Assembly: GCF_015477765.1 (NCBI RefSeq)
Contig: NZ_JADLQQ010000011.1
Location: forward strand, 208,855-272,854
Length of the DNA: 64,000 bases
Origin: Nocardia transvalensis
Lineage (GTDB): Bacteria; Actinomycetota; Actinomycetes; Mycobacteriales; Mycobacteriaceae
Direction of reading: 5' to 3'
Below the pieces are notes generated by a model. That model made no database searches, was not told the origin of the DNA, and saw only the letters and a list, made by a program, of their open reading frames with translations. Positions 26,365 to 35,511 of the stretch are shown in pieces (the stretch's first letter is position 1; each line of letters opens with the position of its first letter). A program made the translations under genes and the position numbers.

Positions 26365-27305
26365 CGGATCACCTTCCAGTACGGCAGTGTGTTGTCGTCG
26401 TCGAGCTTCTCGAAGGCCACCTCGACCGGCATATCGATGCGGACCCGGTCGGGTTCGACGCCGCGCAGCTCGCCGAGCATGCGCACGCCCTCCTCGAGTT
26501 CGACCAGCGCCACCACGAACGGCAGTTGCCGCCCGGGCACCTTGGGCGCGTGATGCACCACGTAACTGAACACCGTGCCCCTCCCGGAGGCGACCACATA
26601 GTCGGGCGCCTCGGACTTGTCCTGCCACAGCGCGGGCACGGGCGGATGCCGCAGCGTGCCGTCGGGCAGACGCTGAATGCGCAGCTCGCCGAGCTCGGCT
26701 CCCTCCCAGAAGAATTCGGTGTCCTTGGAGACGATGGGCCGCACCCGCTTGCTCAGATCTTCTTGCGGCGCGGCCGGTTTCCCCGTCCCCGGTGCGAACT
26801 TCAGCATGCGGAAGCTCATTTCGGTGACCGGTTCGTCGTCGGCGTACCAGGTCAGGATGTACGTGGCGAACCAGCCCTCGCCCAACGCGGTGCGCTTGGG
26901 CCCCACCAGATCCTGCAACCGTGTCCGGGCCTGCACCCGCTCCCCGACCCGCAGGTACCGGTGGTAGGTCTGCTCGCAGTTGGTGGCCACCACCGAGGTG
27001 TATCCGGCGGCGTCGAGCAGGTCGTTGACGGCGTTCATCGGATCGTCCGACGGCCGCGACCCGCCCAGCCCGGGCATCGTCCAGACCTGCGCCATCGCGG
27101 GCGGCGCCACGATGCCCGGATGTCCGGCCGCGCGGGCGGCCTGCTCGTCCACGTAGATCGGATTGGTGTCGCCGAGTGCCTCGACCCAGTTGTTGATCAT
27201 CGGCTGGTTCACCGGATCGCGGGCCAGGCGCGGGGCGCACTCCCCGGCCGCCTTGATCTGCTCACCGGCGGCGATGATCTGGTCCGCTGTCATGGTTTCC
27301 GGCAC
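26361..27305 (-). CDS. chsH2: ChsH2: MaoC-like plus DUF35 protein
   Basis: A 314-residue two-domain protein. Residues about 1-170 are a MaoC-like hot-dog domain (MINNWVEALGDTNPIYVDEQ; GHPGIVAPPAMAQVW). Residues about 190-314 form a DUF35 domain (FFWEGAELGELRIQ, then RGTVFSYVVHHAP and LPFVVALVELEEGVRM). The usual cysteines of the DUF35 zinc ribbon are missing. The first domain joins ChsH1 for hydration; the second binds Ltp2 for the aldol cleavage, so hydration product and aldolase are physically linked. It lies 9 bases after fadE29 and overlaps chsH1. Confidence 0.9.
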   Translation of the reverse strand: MPETMTADQIIAAGEQIKAAGECAPRLARDPVNQPMINNWVEALGDTNPIYVDEQAARAAGHPGIVAPPAMAQVWTMPGLGGSRPSDDPMNAVNDLLDAAGYTSVVATNCEQTYHRYLRVGERVQARTRLQDLVGPKRTALGEGWFATYILTWYADDEPVTEMSFRMLKFAPGTGKPAAPQEDLSKRVRPIVSKDTEFFWEGAELGELRIQRLPDGTLRHPPVPALWQDKSEAPDYVVASGRGTVFSYVVHHAPKVPGRQLPFVVALVELEEGVRMLGELRGVEPDRVRIDMPVEVAFEKLDDDNTLPYWKVIR

Positions 27306-27314
27306 GGGAAACTC

Positions 27315-28556
27315 CTATCTCGGTACGCGCGGCAACTTCAGCCCGGCGGTGGCGATCAATTCGCGCATGATCTCGTTGACGCCGCCGCCGAAGGTGACCA
27401 CCAGGTTCTGTTTGGTCCGCCGGTCCAGCCAGGTCGCCAGCTCGGCGGTGGCCGGATCGGCGGGATCGCCGTGACGGCCGACGATCTCCTCCGCCAAACG
27501 GCCCGCCTCTTGCAGCGCCTCGGTCGAAAAGACCTTGGTCGCCGAGGCATCGGCGATGACACCGGCTGGGTTCGCAGTGTCGATGCGGCGTCCGCGGGTC
27601 CCTCCGTGGTTACGCAAGCTGCCGCCTCCGGGCCCGTCGCTCCCACCGGTGGCCTTGTCGGCATTGGCGGCCACCTGCCAGTTCAGTAACTCGTTGAGCC
27701 GGACCATGGCGTGCATGCGACCCAGTGACCGTCGCACGTCGATTTCACCCAGCACCCCTTGCCGCAGGGCCCATTCCCGCACCCGGTCGTAGAGCTGCTC
27801 GATCTTGCCCGACGGACCGAGGCTGATCCGCTCGTGGTTGAGCTGGGTGGTGATGAGTTTCCAGCCGCCGTTCTCCTCGCCGACGAGCATGTCCGCGGGG
27901 ACACGTACGTTGTCGAAATATGTTGCGTTGGTGTGGTGTGCGCCGTCGCAGGTGATGATCGGCGTCCAGGAATAACCCGGATCCTTCGTATCCACGATCA
28001 GGATCGTGATGCCGCGGTGGCGCGATTCGGCCGAACCGGTGCGGCAGGCCAGCCAGACGTAGTCGGCCTCGTGCGCGCCGGTGGTGAAGATCTTCTGCCC
28101 GTTGACGATCCAGTCGCCGTTGGCATCGCGCACCGCGCTGGTCCGCAGCGATGCCAGGTCTGTCCCGGCCTCGGGTTCGGAGTAGCCGATCGAGAAGTGC
28201 ACGTCGCCGGACAGGATGGCGGGCAGGAACTTCTGCTTCTGCTCCTCGGTGCCGAACTGCTGCAGGGTCGGGCCGACCGTCATCAGCGTCACCAACGGCA
28301 GCGGTACGTCCGCGCGCGCGGCCTCGTTGTAGAAGATCTGCTGTTCGACCGGCCCGAAACCCTGCCCCCCGTATTCCTTCGGCCAGCCCACGCCGAGCCA
28401 GCCGTCGCGGCCCATGCGCCGCACCACCGCGCGGTAGGCGTCGCCGTGCCGATTGACCGCCATCTCGGCCTCCTCCTCGGGAGTGACGAGATCGGCGAAA
28501 TACGAACGTAAGTCGTCGCGCAGTCGGCGCTGCTCGGGCGTCAGGTCGATGAACAT
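27315..28556 (-). CDS. fadE29: Steroid acyl-CoA dehydrogenase subunit FadE29 (ChsE2)
   Basis: A 413-residue FAD acyl-CoA dehydrogenase: MFIDLTPEQRRLRDDLR at the N-terminus, IGYSEPEAGTDLASLRTSAV for FAD/acyl binding, and TFGGGVNEIMRELIA at the C-terminus. It forms an alpha2-beta2 enzyme with FadE28 that dehydrogenates the three-carbon side chain of steroid CoA esters. Relative to the M. tuberculosis protein as I remember it, a glycine-rich stretch of about 25 residues is inserted after LLNWQVAAN near residue 315. TGGGAGCCCG precedes the ATG, and the gene overlaps the end of fadE28 by 16 bases. Confidence 0.9.
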   Translation of the reverse strand: MFIDLTPEQRRLRDDLRSYFADLVTPEEEAEMAVNRHGDAYRAVVRRMGRDGWLGVGWPKEYGGQGFGPVEQQIFYNEAARADVPLPLVTLMTVGPTLQQFGTEEQKQKFLPAILSGDVHFSIGYSEPEAGTDLASLRTSAVRDANGDWIVNGQKIFTTGAHEADYVWLACRTGSAESRHRGITILIVDTKDPGYSWTPIITCDGAHHTNATYFDNVRVPADMLVGEENGGWKLITTQLNHERISLGPSGKIEQLYDRVREWALRQGVLGEIDVRRSLGRMHAMVRLNELLNWQVAANADKATGGSDGPGGGSLRNHGGTRGRRIDTANPAGVIADASATKVFSTEALQEAGRLAEEIVGRHGDPADPATAELATWLDRRTKQNLVVTFGGGVNEIMRELIATAGLKLPRVPR

Positions 28557-29605
28557 CGGGCTCCCAAACGATCCAGCCGGAACGACGCGCCGCCGAGCCA
28601 GCGGGCGATGTCCTTGGCCTGTGAGTAGTAGCGATGCAGCGGATGGGTCACATCGACCCCGATACCGCCGTGCAGGTGATGACATTTCTGCAGGGCCGCG
28701 GGCAGTTCGGAGCTGACGCAGTAGGCCAGCACGTCCAGGTCGTCATCGATCCGATCCTGGTGTTCCGGGCTCGAGTCCTCCTGGGCCAGGGTCCAATTCG
28801 CCGACACCGCGGCCGCGTGCAGGGTGCGCGAGACGACGTAGATATCGGCGATCTGCTGCGCCACCGCCTGGAATTCGGCCAGCGGCCGGCCGAACTGATG
28901 CCGGGTCCGCACATGTTCGGCGGTCAGCGTCAGCGCCCCCTTCACCAGCCCGTCGGCGACCGAACCGATCGAGGCCAGCGCCAGGCGGTGCAGCGCGGCG
29001 ATGCCGTCCGGCAACAGCTGTTCGGCCGGGATCTCGGCGGCGTCGAAATGCACGGAGAACTCCGGTGCTCCGGTCGAGGCCGGACTCTCCAGCAGCGTCA
29101 CTCCCGGCGCGGCGGTGTCGACGACGGCGATCCCGGCATCGGTCGGCACCAGCATCCACTGCGCCTGCCCGGCATACGGGACGGCCACCTTGTGTCCGGT
29201 GATCCGCACCGTGGCGCCGTCGGCGACGGCGACCGTCTCCGGCTTCACCGCGAACGGCGCGCCCGGCTCGTTCAATGCCGCGGTGAGGATCGCGCCCTTG
29301 GCGACGGCCGGAAAGATCCGCTCCGCCAGCGCGTCCGGCACACCGCCGAGCAGCGGCAGCACGCCGAAGCCCAGCGTCGCCAGCGCCGGCACCTGCGCGG
29401 CGTCGGTGGCCAGCTCGGTCAGCATGGTCGAAACCTCGAGCAGGCCCATCTCGTCACCGCCGAATCGCTCCGGTAGTGCGACCGACAGCAATCCGCTGTC
29501 GACGAGTGCGGGCCACAGCGACATATCACGCGCGCTGTCGCGCTCCAGCAAACTTACGACAACCTCGGCGACCGCATCCTGGCTCTCGTCCCTGTCGAAA
29601 TCCAA
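28541..29605 (-). CDS. fadE28: Steroid acyl-CoA dehydrogenase subunit FadE28 (ChsE1)
   Basis: A 354-residue acyl-CoA dehydrogenase partner of FadE29. GDEMGLLEVSTMLTEL, LTAALNEPGAPF and HHLHGGIGVDVTHPLHRYYS are family marks. The start is put at TTG 29605 because GGGAGC stands six bases before it and MDFDRDESQDAV then lines up with the known FadE28 N-terminus; the frame is open further upstream, but that part overlaps fadE34. It lies 28 bases after fadE34. The partner subunit FadE29 follows with a 16-base overlap, as expected for an obligate heteromer. Confidence 0.88.
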   Translation of the reverse strand: MDFDRDESQDAVAEVVVSLLERDSARDMSLWPALVDSGLLSVALPERFGGDEMGLLEVSTMLTELATDAAQVPALATLGFGVLPLLGGVPDALAERIFPAVAKGAILTAALNEPGAPFAVKPETVAVADGATVRITGHKVAVPYAGQAQWMLVPTDAGIAVVDTAAPGVTLLESPASTGAPEFSVHFDAAEIPAEQLLPDGIAALHRLALASIGSVADGLVKGALTLTAEHVRTRHQFGRPLAEFQAVAQQIADIYVVSRTLHAAAVSANWTLAQEDSSPEHQDRIDDDLDVLAYCVSSELPAALQKCHHLHGGIGVDVTHPLHRYYSQAKDIARWLGGASFRLDRLGARCSST

Positions 29606-29633
29606 TTCAGTGCTCCCGTGTGAGGTGTGGACT

Positions 29634-31787
29634 TCAGCTGTGCGATTCGCGCGGGAGTCCGAGAATCCGTTCACCGGCCACGGTCAAAAGGATCTGCTCG
29701 GTACCCCCTGCAATCGACAAACAGCGCGTTAGCAGGAATTCTTTCACCACATCCGATTCCTGCGCGCCCGCCACACCAGCGAGTTCGACAGCGAATTCGG
29801 CGACCGCCTGCCGATGGCGCACACCGACCAGTTTGCGCACACTACTTTGCGGTCCGGGATCCACACCCGCCAACATGCGCTGGGCGGCACGGGTTTCCAG
29901 CAACAGCCCGGCGACGGCATCGGACACCAAAACGCCCAGCCGATCCGCGATCAGTTCCGCGCCCGGACCTGCGGTCGGCGCGGTGGCGATCAACATCTCG
30001 AGTTCGTCGCCGATTCCGCCGCCGCCCATGGCGACCCGTTCCGAGGACAATGTGGATCGCGCGATTTTCCATCCTGCGCCCAGTTCACCGACCAGACAGT
30101 CGTCGGGGACGAATACGTCGTCGAGGAACACCTCGGAAAAGCGTGCCTCGCCGGTGATCTGCACCAGCGGGCGCACCTCGATACCCGGACTCGACATATC
30201 CACGAGGAAATAACTGATGCCGCGGTGTTTGGGGACCGAGACATCCGTGCGAGCCAGACATATCGCCCAATTGGCCACATTCGTCAGTGACGTCCACACC
30301 TTTTGGCCGCGCAGCCGCCAACCGCCGTCCACACGGGTTGCCGTGGTACGCAAGGCCGCCAGATCCGACCCGGCGTCGGGTTCGCTGAACAGCTGGCACC
30401 AGATAACCTCGCCCCGCAGCGTGGGGCTCACGAAGCGTTCGATCTGTTCGGGGGTGCCGTACTGCAGCAGCGTCGGCACCGCCCAGTTGCCGATCTGGAT
30501 ATCGGGCACGGTGATTCCGGCGCGGCGTACCTGCTCGTCGATCAGGGTGCGCAGGATCGGGCCCGCGCCGCGTCCGTACGGAGGCGGCCAGTGCGGTGCC
30601 AGTAACCCGGTGTCGGCGAGGGCATTCCGCTGCTGTTCGGGCGGGAGGGCGGCGATGCGCGCCAGCTCCGCGGCCAATTCGGCGGCCCCGGCGGCGTCGA
30701 GCCCCACGGCCTCCCACGCCTCGGCGTTCAGCTCGTCACCGTCGAAGCCGAGATCCACGCCGACCGTGCGCCGGCGGCCCTGCCGCACGAGTTCGGTGAC
30801 CCGCGCCCGCCACACGGCCGATCCGCCGAGCAACTGCCGCAGGGCGACCGCGCGGCGCAGATACAGGTGCGCGTCGTGCTCCCAGGTGAATCCGATGCCG
30901 CCGAGCACTTGGATGCAGTCCTTGGCCGTCTCCACCGCCGCATCGAGCGCGATCGCCAGCGCGATGGCGGCGGCCAGCGGCAACTCCTCGGTGCGGGTGT
31001 CCACGGCCGCGGCGGCGTCGGCGGCCACCGCCCGGATCAACTCGGCCCGGCACAGCATCCACGCGCAGATGTGCTTGACCGCCTGGAATTCACCGATCTT
31101 GCGGCCGAACTGCTCCCGCACCTTGGCGTACTCGGCGGCGGTCTCGAGGCACCAGCCCGCGATCCCGGCGGCCTCGGCGGCGACGAGCGCGGCCGCCACA
31201 TCGGTGACCGCCCAAGGGGGCTCGAAGGTGTCCGCGGCGGGCACTCGCACCCCGGAGCATTCGACGCGGGCGAGCGGGGTGCTCGCGTCCAAGGGCGGTA
31301 ACGGGGTTATGCGCACTCCGTCGGTGCCGGGGCGTACCAAGCACCAGCGGTCCCGGCCGGGCAGCAAGACGGCCGTCCCCTCCGCAGCACCGATCACCGT
31401 CCCCCAGGCGCCGGTCAGCTCCAGTTCGCCGGTTTCATTGCGAGACAGGGCAACCGGGTCACCCAGCGCGATCCCGCACGGGGTATTCTCGTCGAGTGCA
31501 CCGCCGGTAACGAGGCCGGCGAGCGCGGTCGCCAGCACCGGACCACCCACCAGATCGTGTGCCGCCTGCTCGATCAAGACGGCCAGGTCGCCGACGGTTC
31601 CGTCGGCGCCCCCGGCGGCCTCGGGCACCGCGACGCGGAAAATGCCCAGATCCACCAGGCTCGGCCAGAACTCGCGCCAGTAGTCGGGGATGCCACTGCG
31701 CATTGTTGCAATCGGGCGTACCGACGCGGACCACCCGCGCATCGACTCCTGGACGGCTTTATGCTCGTCAGTGGTGGCAATGGTCAC
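29634..31787 (-). CDS. fadE34: Double-length acyl-CoA dehydrogenase FadE34 (ChsE3)
   Basis: A 717-residue protein with two fused acyl-CoA-dehydrogenase halves. The first ends with CIQVLGGIGFTWEHDAHLYL near residue 310. The second holds CQLFSEPDAGSDLAALRT and finishes with SIAGGTEQILLTVAGERILG. Such fusions replace the alpha2-beta2 pairs; FadE34 acts on a five-carbon or bile-acid-type steroid side chain. GTG 31787 is preferred to GTG 31817 because GGAAAGGCGG stands 6 bases upstream. It is divergent from kstR, like Rv3573c/Rv3574, with an operator between; here it also heads the fadE28-ltp2 operon, which is separate in M. tuberculosis. Confidence 0.92.
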   Translation of the reverse strand: MTIATTDEHKAVQESMRGWSASVRPIATMRSGIPDYWREFWPSLVDLGIFRVAVPEAAGGADGTVGDLAVLIEQAAHDLVGGPVLATALAGLVTGGALDENTPCGIALGDPVALSRNETGELELTGAWGTVIGAAEGTAVLLPGRDRWCLVRPGTDGVRITPLPPLDASTPLARVECSGVRVPAADTFEPPWAVTDVAAALVAAEAAGIAGWCLETAAEYAKVREQFGRKIGEFQAVKHICAWMLCRAELIRAVAADAAAAVDTRTEELPLAAAIALAIALDAAVETAKDCIQVLGGIGFTWEHDAHLYLRRAVALRQLLGGSAVWRARVTELVRQGRRRTVGVDLGFDGDELNAEAWEAVGLDAAGAAELAAELARIAALPPEQQRNALADTGLLAPHWPPPYGRGAGPILRTLIDEQVRRAGITVPDIQIGNWAVPTLLQYGTPEQIERFVSPTLRGEVIWCQLFSEPDAGSDLAALRTTATRVDGGWRLRGQKVWTSLTNVANWAICLARTDVSVPKHRGISYFLVDMSSPGIEVRPLVQITGEARFSEVFLDDVFVPDDCLVGELGAGWKIARSTLSSERVAMGGGGIGDELEMLIATAPTAGPGAELIADRLGVLVSDAVAGLLLETRAAQRMLAGVDPGPQSSVRKLVGVRHRQAVAEFAVELAGVAGAQESDVVKEFLLTRCLSIAGGTEQILLTVAGERILGLPRESHS

Positions 31788-31822
31788 ACTGCGTACCGCC
31801 TTTCCGGCGTGACTCACACACT

Positions 31823-31836
31823 TAGAACATGTTCTA
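31823..31836. promoter_or_regulatory. KstR operator between fadE34 and kstR
   Basis: TAGAACATGTTCTA is a perfect 14-bp palindrome and a full match to TNNAACNNGTTNNA. It lies 36 bases upstream of the fadE34 start and 92 bases upstream of kstR, so KstR should control both the side-chain operon and itself. Confidence 0.85.
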
Positions 31837-31928
31837 ATATTCCAGCCGGGCGGAAGTCAAGAGACCGTCCGCGACGAACACCGACGCACGACCCCGCGAG
31901 CTACGTTTGCAGGAAAGGACTTTCACCG

Positions 31929-32588
31929 ATGGCCAGTCCCTCCCGAGAGCAGGCAGCCGACTCGGGTGCGCCGAACGGTAACCGCCCTCGCGCCACCCCG
32001 GTGACCACGCTCAGCGAGGACGAGCTGAGTTCGGCCGCACAGCGGGAGCGGCGCAAGCGCATCCTCGATGCCACCCTGGCCCTGGCATCCAAGGGCGGCT
32101 ACGACGCCGTGCAGATGCGCGCGGTCGCCGAGCGCGCCGATGTCGCCGTCGGCACCCTCTACCGGTATTTCCCCTCCAAGGTGCACCTGCTGGTCTCGGC
32201 GCTGGCGCGGGAGTTCGAACAGTTCGAGAGCAAGCGCAAACCGCTGTCGGGGCAGACTCCGCGCGAGCGCATGCATCTGCTGCTCAACTACGTCACCCGG
32301 GCCATGCAGCGCGACCCGCTGCTCACCGAGGCCATGACCCGGGCGTTCATGTTCGCCGACGCCTCGGCCGCCGCCGAGGTGGACCGGGTCGGCCGGGTGA
32401 TGGACCGGTTCTTCGCCCGCGCCATCGAGGACGGCGAGCCCAGCGATCGCGACCTGGCCATCGCGCGGGTGATCAGTGACGTGTGGATGTCCAACCTGGT
32501 GGCGTGGCTGACCCGGCGGGCCTCCGCGACGGACGTCACAGAGCGACTGGAACTGACCGTCGACCTGCTGCTGGGCGACAAAACGTAA
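31929..32588 (+). CDS. kstR: Cholesterol-catabolism repressor KstR
   Basis: A 219-residue TetR-family repressor. The DNA-binding part is RKRILDATLALASKGGYD then VQMRAVAERADVAVGTLYRY, nearly identical to known KstR proteins. The ligand part contains AMQRDPLLTEAMTRAFMFAD and ARVISDVWMSNLVAWLTRRA. It releases DNA when it binds a steroid CoA thioester. An N-terminal extension of about 30 residues precedes the part shared with M. tuberculosis KstR. AGGAAAGG lies upstream of the ATG. Its likely sites in this window are at 7.15, 7.27, 17.41, 17.49 and 31.82 kb. Confidence 0.95.
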   Translation: MASPSREQAADSGAPNGNRPRATPVTTLSEDELSSAAQRERRKRILDATLALASKGGYDAVQMRAVAERADVAVGTLYRYFPSKVHLLVSALAREFEQFESKRKPLSGQTPRERMHLLLNYVTRAMQRDPLLTEAMTRAFMFADASAAAEVDRVGRVMDRFFARAIEDGEPSDRDLAIARVISDVWMSNLVAWLTRRASATDVTERLELTVDLLLGDKT

Positions 32589-32771
32589 GAAGTTTGCCCG
32601 TTGTTCCGCGTGGCAAACCAGCTAACGTACGGCAGGAGACCGCACAATCGGGGATGCGCACGGCGAGGCGTCTGTAAACGTCTCGTATCACTGCGCGAAC
32701 AAGCGAGCAAACCCCACCCAGTAGAGTTTCTCGCGCCCTGACATTTCTCCTCCGATCACTAGGTTGGATGC

Positions 32772-35351
32772 GTGAGCGCACAGGATCTGCCACAGGAACT
32801 TCGCCGTGCCTTGTCGGCCGTAGCCCGCATGCCACGGCTACTGGTCGCATCGGACTACGACGGGACTATCGCGCCCATCGTGTCCGATCCGGCGAAGGCC
32901 TATCCCCATCGGGAATCGGTGAGCGCGCTGCGTGCGCTCGCCGGCCTCACCGCCACCACGGCGGCCGTCATCTCCGGCCGGGCTTTACGTGACCTCGCGG
33001 CGCTGTCCCGGCTCCCGGTCGAGGTGCAACTGATCGGAAGCCACGGTTCGGAATTCGACGTCGGCTTCGTGCACGCCATCGACAACGACGCCAAACAGCT
33101 ACTGCAGGAAGTACAGAACGCCCTCACCCGCATCGCCGAGAACAATCCCGGCGCCGCGGTCGAGACCAAACCCGCCAGTGTCGCCCTGCACGTGCGCAAC
33201 GCCTCCCCCGAGGTCGGCCGGCGCGCGCTGCAGCAGGCCCGGCAGGGTCCGGCCAGCTGGGTGGGCGTGCAGGTCACCGAGGGCAAAGCCGTTATCGAAC
33301 TGGCGGTCATCCAGACCGACAAGGGCGACGCACTGGACATCATCCGGCATCAGGAGGGCGCCTCGGCCGCGGTCTTCTTCGGTGACGACGTCACCGACGA
33401 GAAGGCCTTCGCGCGGCTGTCGGGTCCCGACGTCGGCATCAAGGTGGGCGACGGCGAGAGCCTCGCCAAATACCGCGTGGCCAGCACCGAGGAGGTGGCC
33501 AAGGCCCTGGCGTTCCTGCTCGAAGAGCGGCGCACCTGGCTGGCCGGTGCCTCCGCCCCCCGAATCGAACGGCTGACCATGCTGGCCAGCCCCCGATCCA
33601 AGGCCCTGGTGACCCCCGACGGCACGGTCACCTGGTTCTGCCATCCCGAACCGGATTCCGCGGCGGTGTTCGCGCACCTGCTGGGCGGCCCGGAGGCCGG
33701 GCACTTCACCGTCGCGCCGGAACGGCCCGGGCTGCCGCTGTCGCAGCGCTATGTCGACGGCACCATGACCGTCGAAACCCGGTGGGCCAGTCTGCAGGTG
33801 GTCGACTATCTGCCGCACGACGTGGCGCCCGAGCGCACCGACCTGACCCGCGTGATCACCGGTGACGCGCGGGCCGTGGTGACCTTCGCGCCGCGGCCGG
33901 AGTTCGGTCAGGTGCCGGTGACTCTGCAACGCGAGCCGGCGGGTCTGCGGGTGCACGGCACCAACGATCCGATCGTCTTGCGCTCGCCGGGCGTGCAGTG
34001 GGAGATCGTCGAGGAGGGCATCCACCAGACCGCCCGCGCGGTGATCGATCCCTCGCGCGGACCGGTCGTGCTCGAAATGCGCTGCGGCACCTCGGACCTG
34101 GCCCCGGCCATGGCCGGTGAGCTGGAGCGGCGGCGCGAGGCCGAGCGGTACTGGCGCGACTGGGCCGAGCAGCTGGAGCTGCCGCCGCTGAAGCCGGATC
34201 TGATGAAGCGCTCCGCGCTGACGCTGCGCGGTCTCGTGCATCAGCCCTCGGGGTCGATCCTGGCCGCGGCCACCACCTCGCTGCCCGAGGACATCGGCGG
34301 CGTGCGCAACTGGGACTACCGGTACTGCTGGCTGCGCGACGCCTCGCTGACCGCGCATGCGCTGGTGGCCCTGGGCTCGTTGAACGAGGCCGAGGAGTTC
34401 CTGGCCTGGGTGCATCGGGTGCTGGAGACGCTGGCCGGTCCGGAGCGCCTGCATCCGCTCTACACCCTCTACGGCGAGACGCTGCCGCCCGAGGCCGTAC
34501 TCGACCAGCTGCCCGGCTATGCCGGTTCGCGGCCGGTGCGCGTCGGCAACGCGGCGAATATGCAGGTGCAGCTGGACGTGTTCGGGCCGATCGTGGACCT
34601 CATCGCCGCCCTGGCCGATGCGCGGGAGCACAAGGGCATCACCAATCCCGCCAAGGCGCTGCCGGACGAGGACTGGGAGCTGGTGCACGCCATGGTGTCC
34701 GCGGTGCAGCGGCGCTGGCGCGAACCCGACCACGGCATCTGGGAAATCCGCGGCAATCCGCGCCATCACGTGTATTCGAAGGTGATGGGCTGGCTGACCG
34801 TCGATCGCGCCCTGAAGCTGGCCGAGAAGTTCCACCGCATGGTCGACCCGGCCTGGGCGGAGCTGCGCGAGACCATCGCCGAGGAGGTCAAGGCCAAGGG
34901 CTGGAACGACGAGGTGCAGTCCTACACCGCCGCCTACGACGGCACCGATCTGGATGCGGCGACCCTGCACATCGGGCTGAGCGGGCTGATCGACCCGTCC
35001 GATCCGCGGTTCGCGGCCACCGTCGTGGCCACCGAGGCGGAGCTGCGCAGCGGGTCGACGGTGTATCGCTACCACCACGACGACGGCCTGCCCGGCGGCG
35101 AGGGCGGTTTCCACCTGTGTGCCGCCTGGCTGGTGGAGGCCTATCTGCTGATCGGCAAGCGCTCGGACGCCGAGGCCCTGTTCGCCCAGCTGGTGGACGT
35201 GGCGGGCCCGACCGGCCTACTGAGCGAGGAGTACGACCCCGTAGCCGAGCGTTCCCTGGGCAACCACCCCCAGGCCTACAGCCACCTCGGCCTCCTGCGC
35301 TGCGCCCAACTGCTGAGCCAGCCCGTCCCCGCCCTGGCCCAGAACTCCTGA
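32772..35351 (+). CDS. Fusion of trehalose-6-phosphate phosphatase (OtsB) and GH15 glycosidase
   Basis: An 859-residue two-enzyme protein. Residues about 1-255 are an OtsB-type HAD phosphatase (ASDYDGT at 26-32; FFGDDVTDEKAF near 198). Residues about 265-850 are a GH15 glycosidase: GTVTWFCHPEPDSAAVF, GGVRNWDYRYCWLRDAS, and LLSEEYDPVAERSLGNHPQAYSH at the catalytic end. GH15 includes the mycobacterial trehalase. The fusion could turn trehalose 6-phosphate into trehalose and then glucose; a role in another alpha-glucan is possible. GTG 32772 follows TAGGTT by six bases, suggesting a leaderless message. No otsA is nearby. Confidence 0.88.
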   Translation: MSAQDLPQELRRALSAVARMPRLLVASDYDGTIAPIVSDPAKAYPHRESVSALRALAGLTATTAAVISGRALRDLAALSRLPVEVQLIGSHGSEFDVGFVHAIDNDAKQLLQEVQNALTRIAENNPGAAVETKPASVALHVRNASPEVGRRALQQARQGPASWVGVQVTEGKAVIELAVIQTDKGDALDIIRHQEGASAAVFFGDDVTDEKAFARLSGPDVGIKVGDGESLAKYRVASTEEVAKALAFLLEERRTWLAGASAPRIERLTMLASPRSKALVTPDGTVTWFCHPEPDSAAVFAHLLGGPEAGHFTVAPERPGLPLSQRYVDGTMTVETRWASLQVVDYLPHDVAPERTDLTRVITGDARAVVTFAPRPEFGQVPVTLQREPAGLRVHGTNDPIVLRSPGVQWEIVEEGIHQTARAVIDPSRGPVVLEMRCGTSDLAPAMAGELERRREAERYWRDWAEQLELPPLKPDLMKRSALTLRGLVHQPSGSILAAATTSLPEDIGGVRNWDYRYCWLRDASLTAHALVALGSLNEAEEFLAWVHRVLETLAGPERLHPLYTLYGETLPPEAVLDQLPGYAGSRPVRVGNAANMQVQLDVFGPIVDLIAALADAREHKGITNPAKALPDEDWELVHAMVSAVQRRWREPDHGIWEIRGNPRHHVYSKVMGWLTVDRALKLAEKFHRMVDPAWAELRETIAEEVKAKGWNDEVQSYTAAYDGTDLDAATLHIGLSGLIDPSDPRFAATVVATEAELRSGSTVYRYHHDDGLPGGEGGFHLCAAWLVEAYLLIGKRSDAEALFAQLVDVAGPTGLLSEEYDPVAERSLGNHPQAYSHLGLLRCAQLLSQPVPALAQNS

Positions 35352-35511
35352 CCCAGGCCCCAGCCCGCGCTCGGATCCGGCAACCCCTTCCGAGCCGCGG
35401 GCGCCCTCCGGCCATCTCGGCATCCCGATATAGGACCGCACCCCAAGGCACCGCGCTCGGGCCGGGCCGACCGTGCCACGCCCAGGATGTGAGTGGAACC
35501 AGCCCCGCAGA

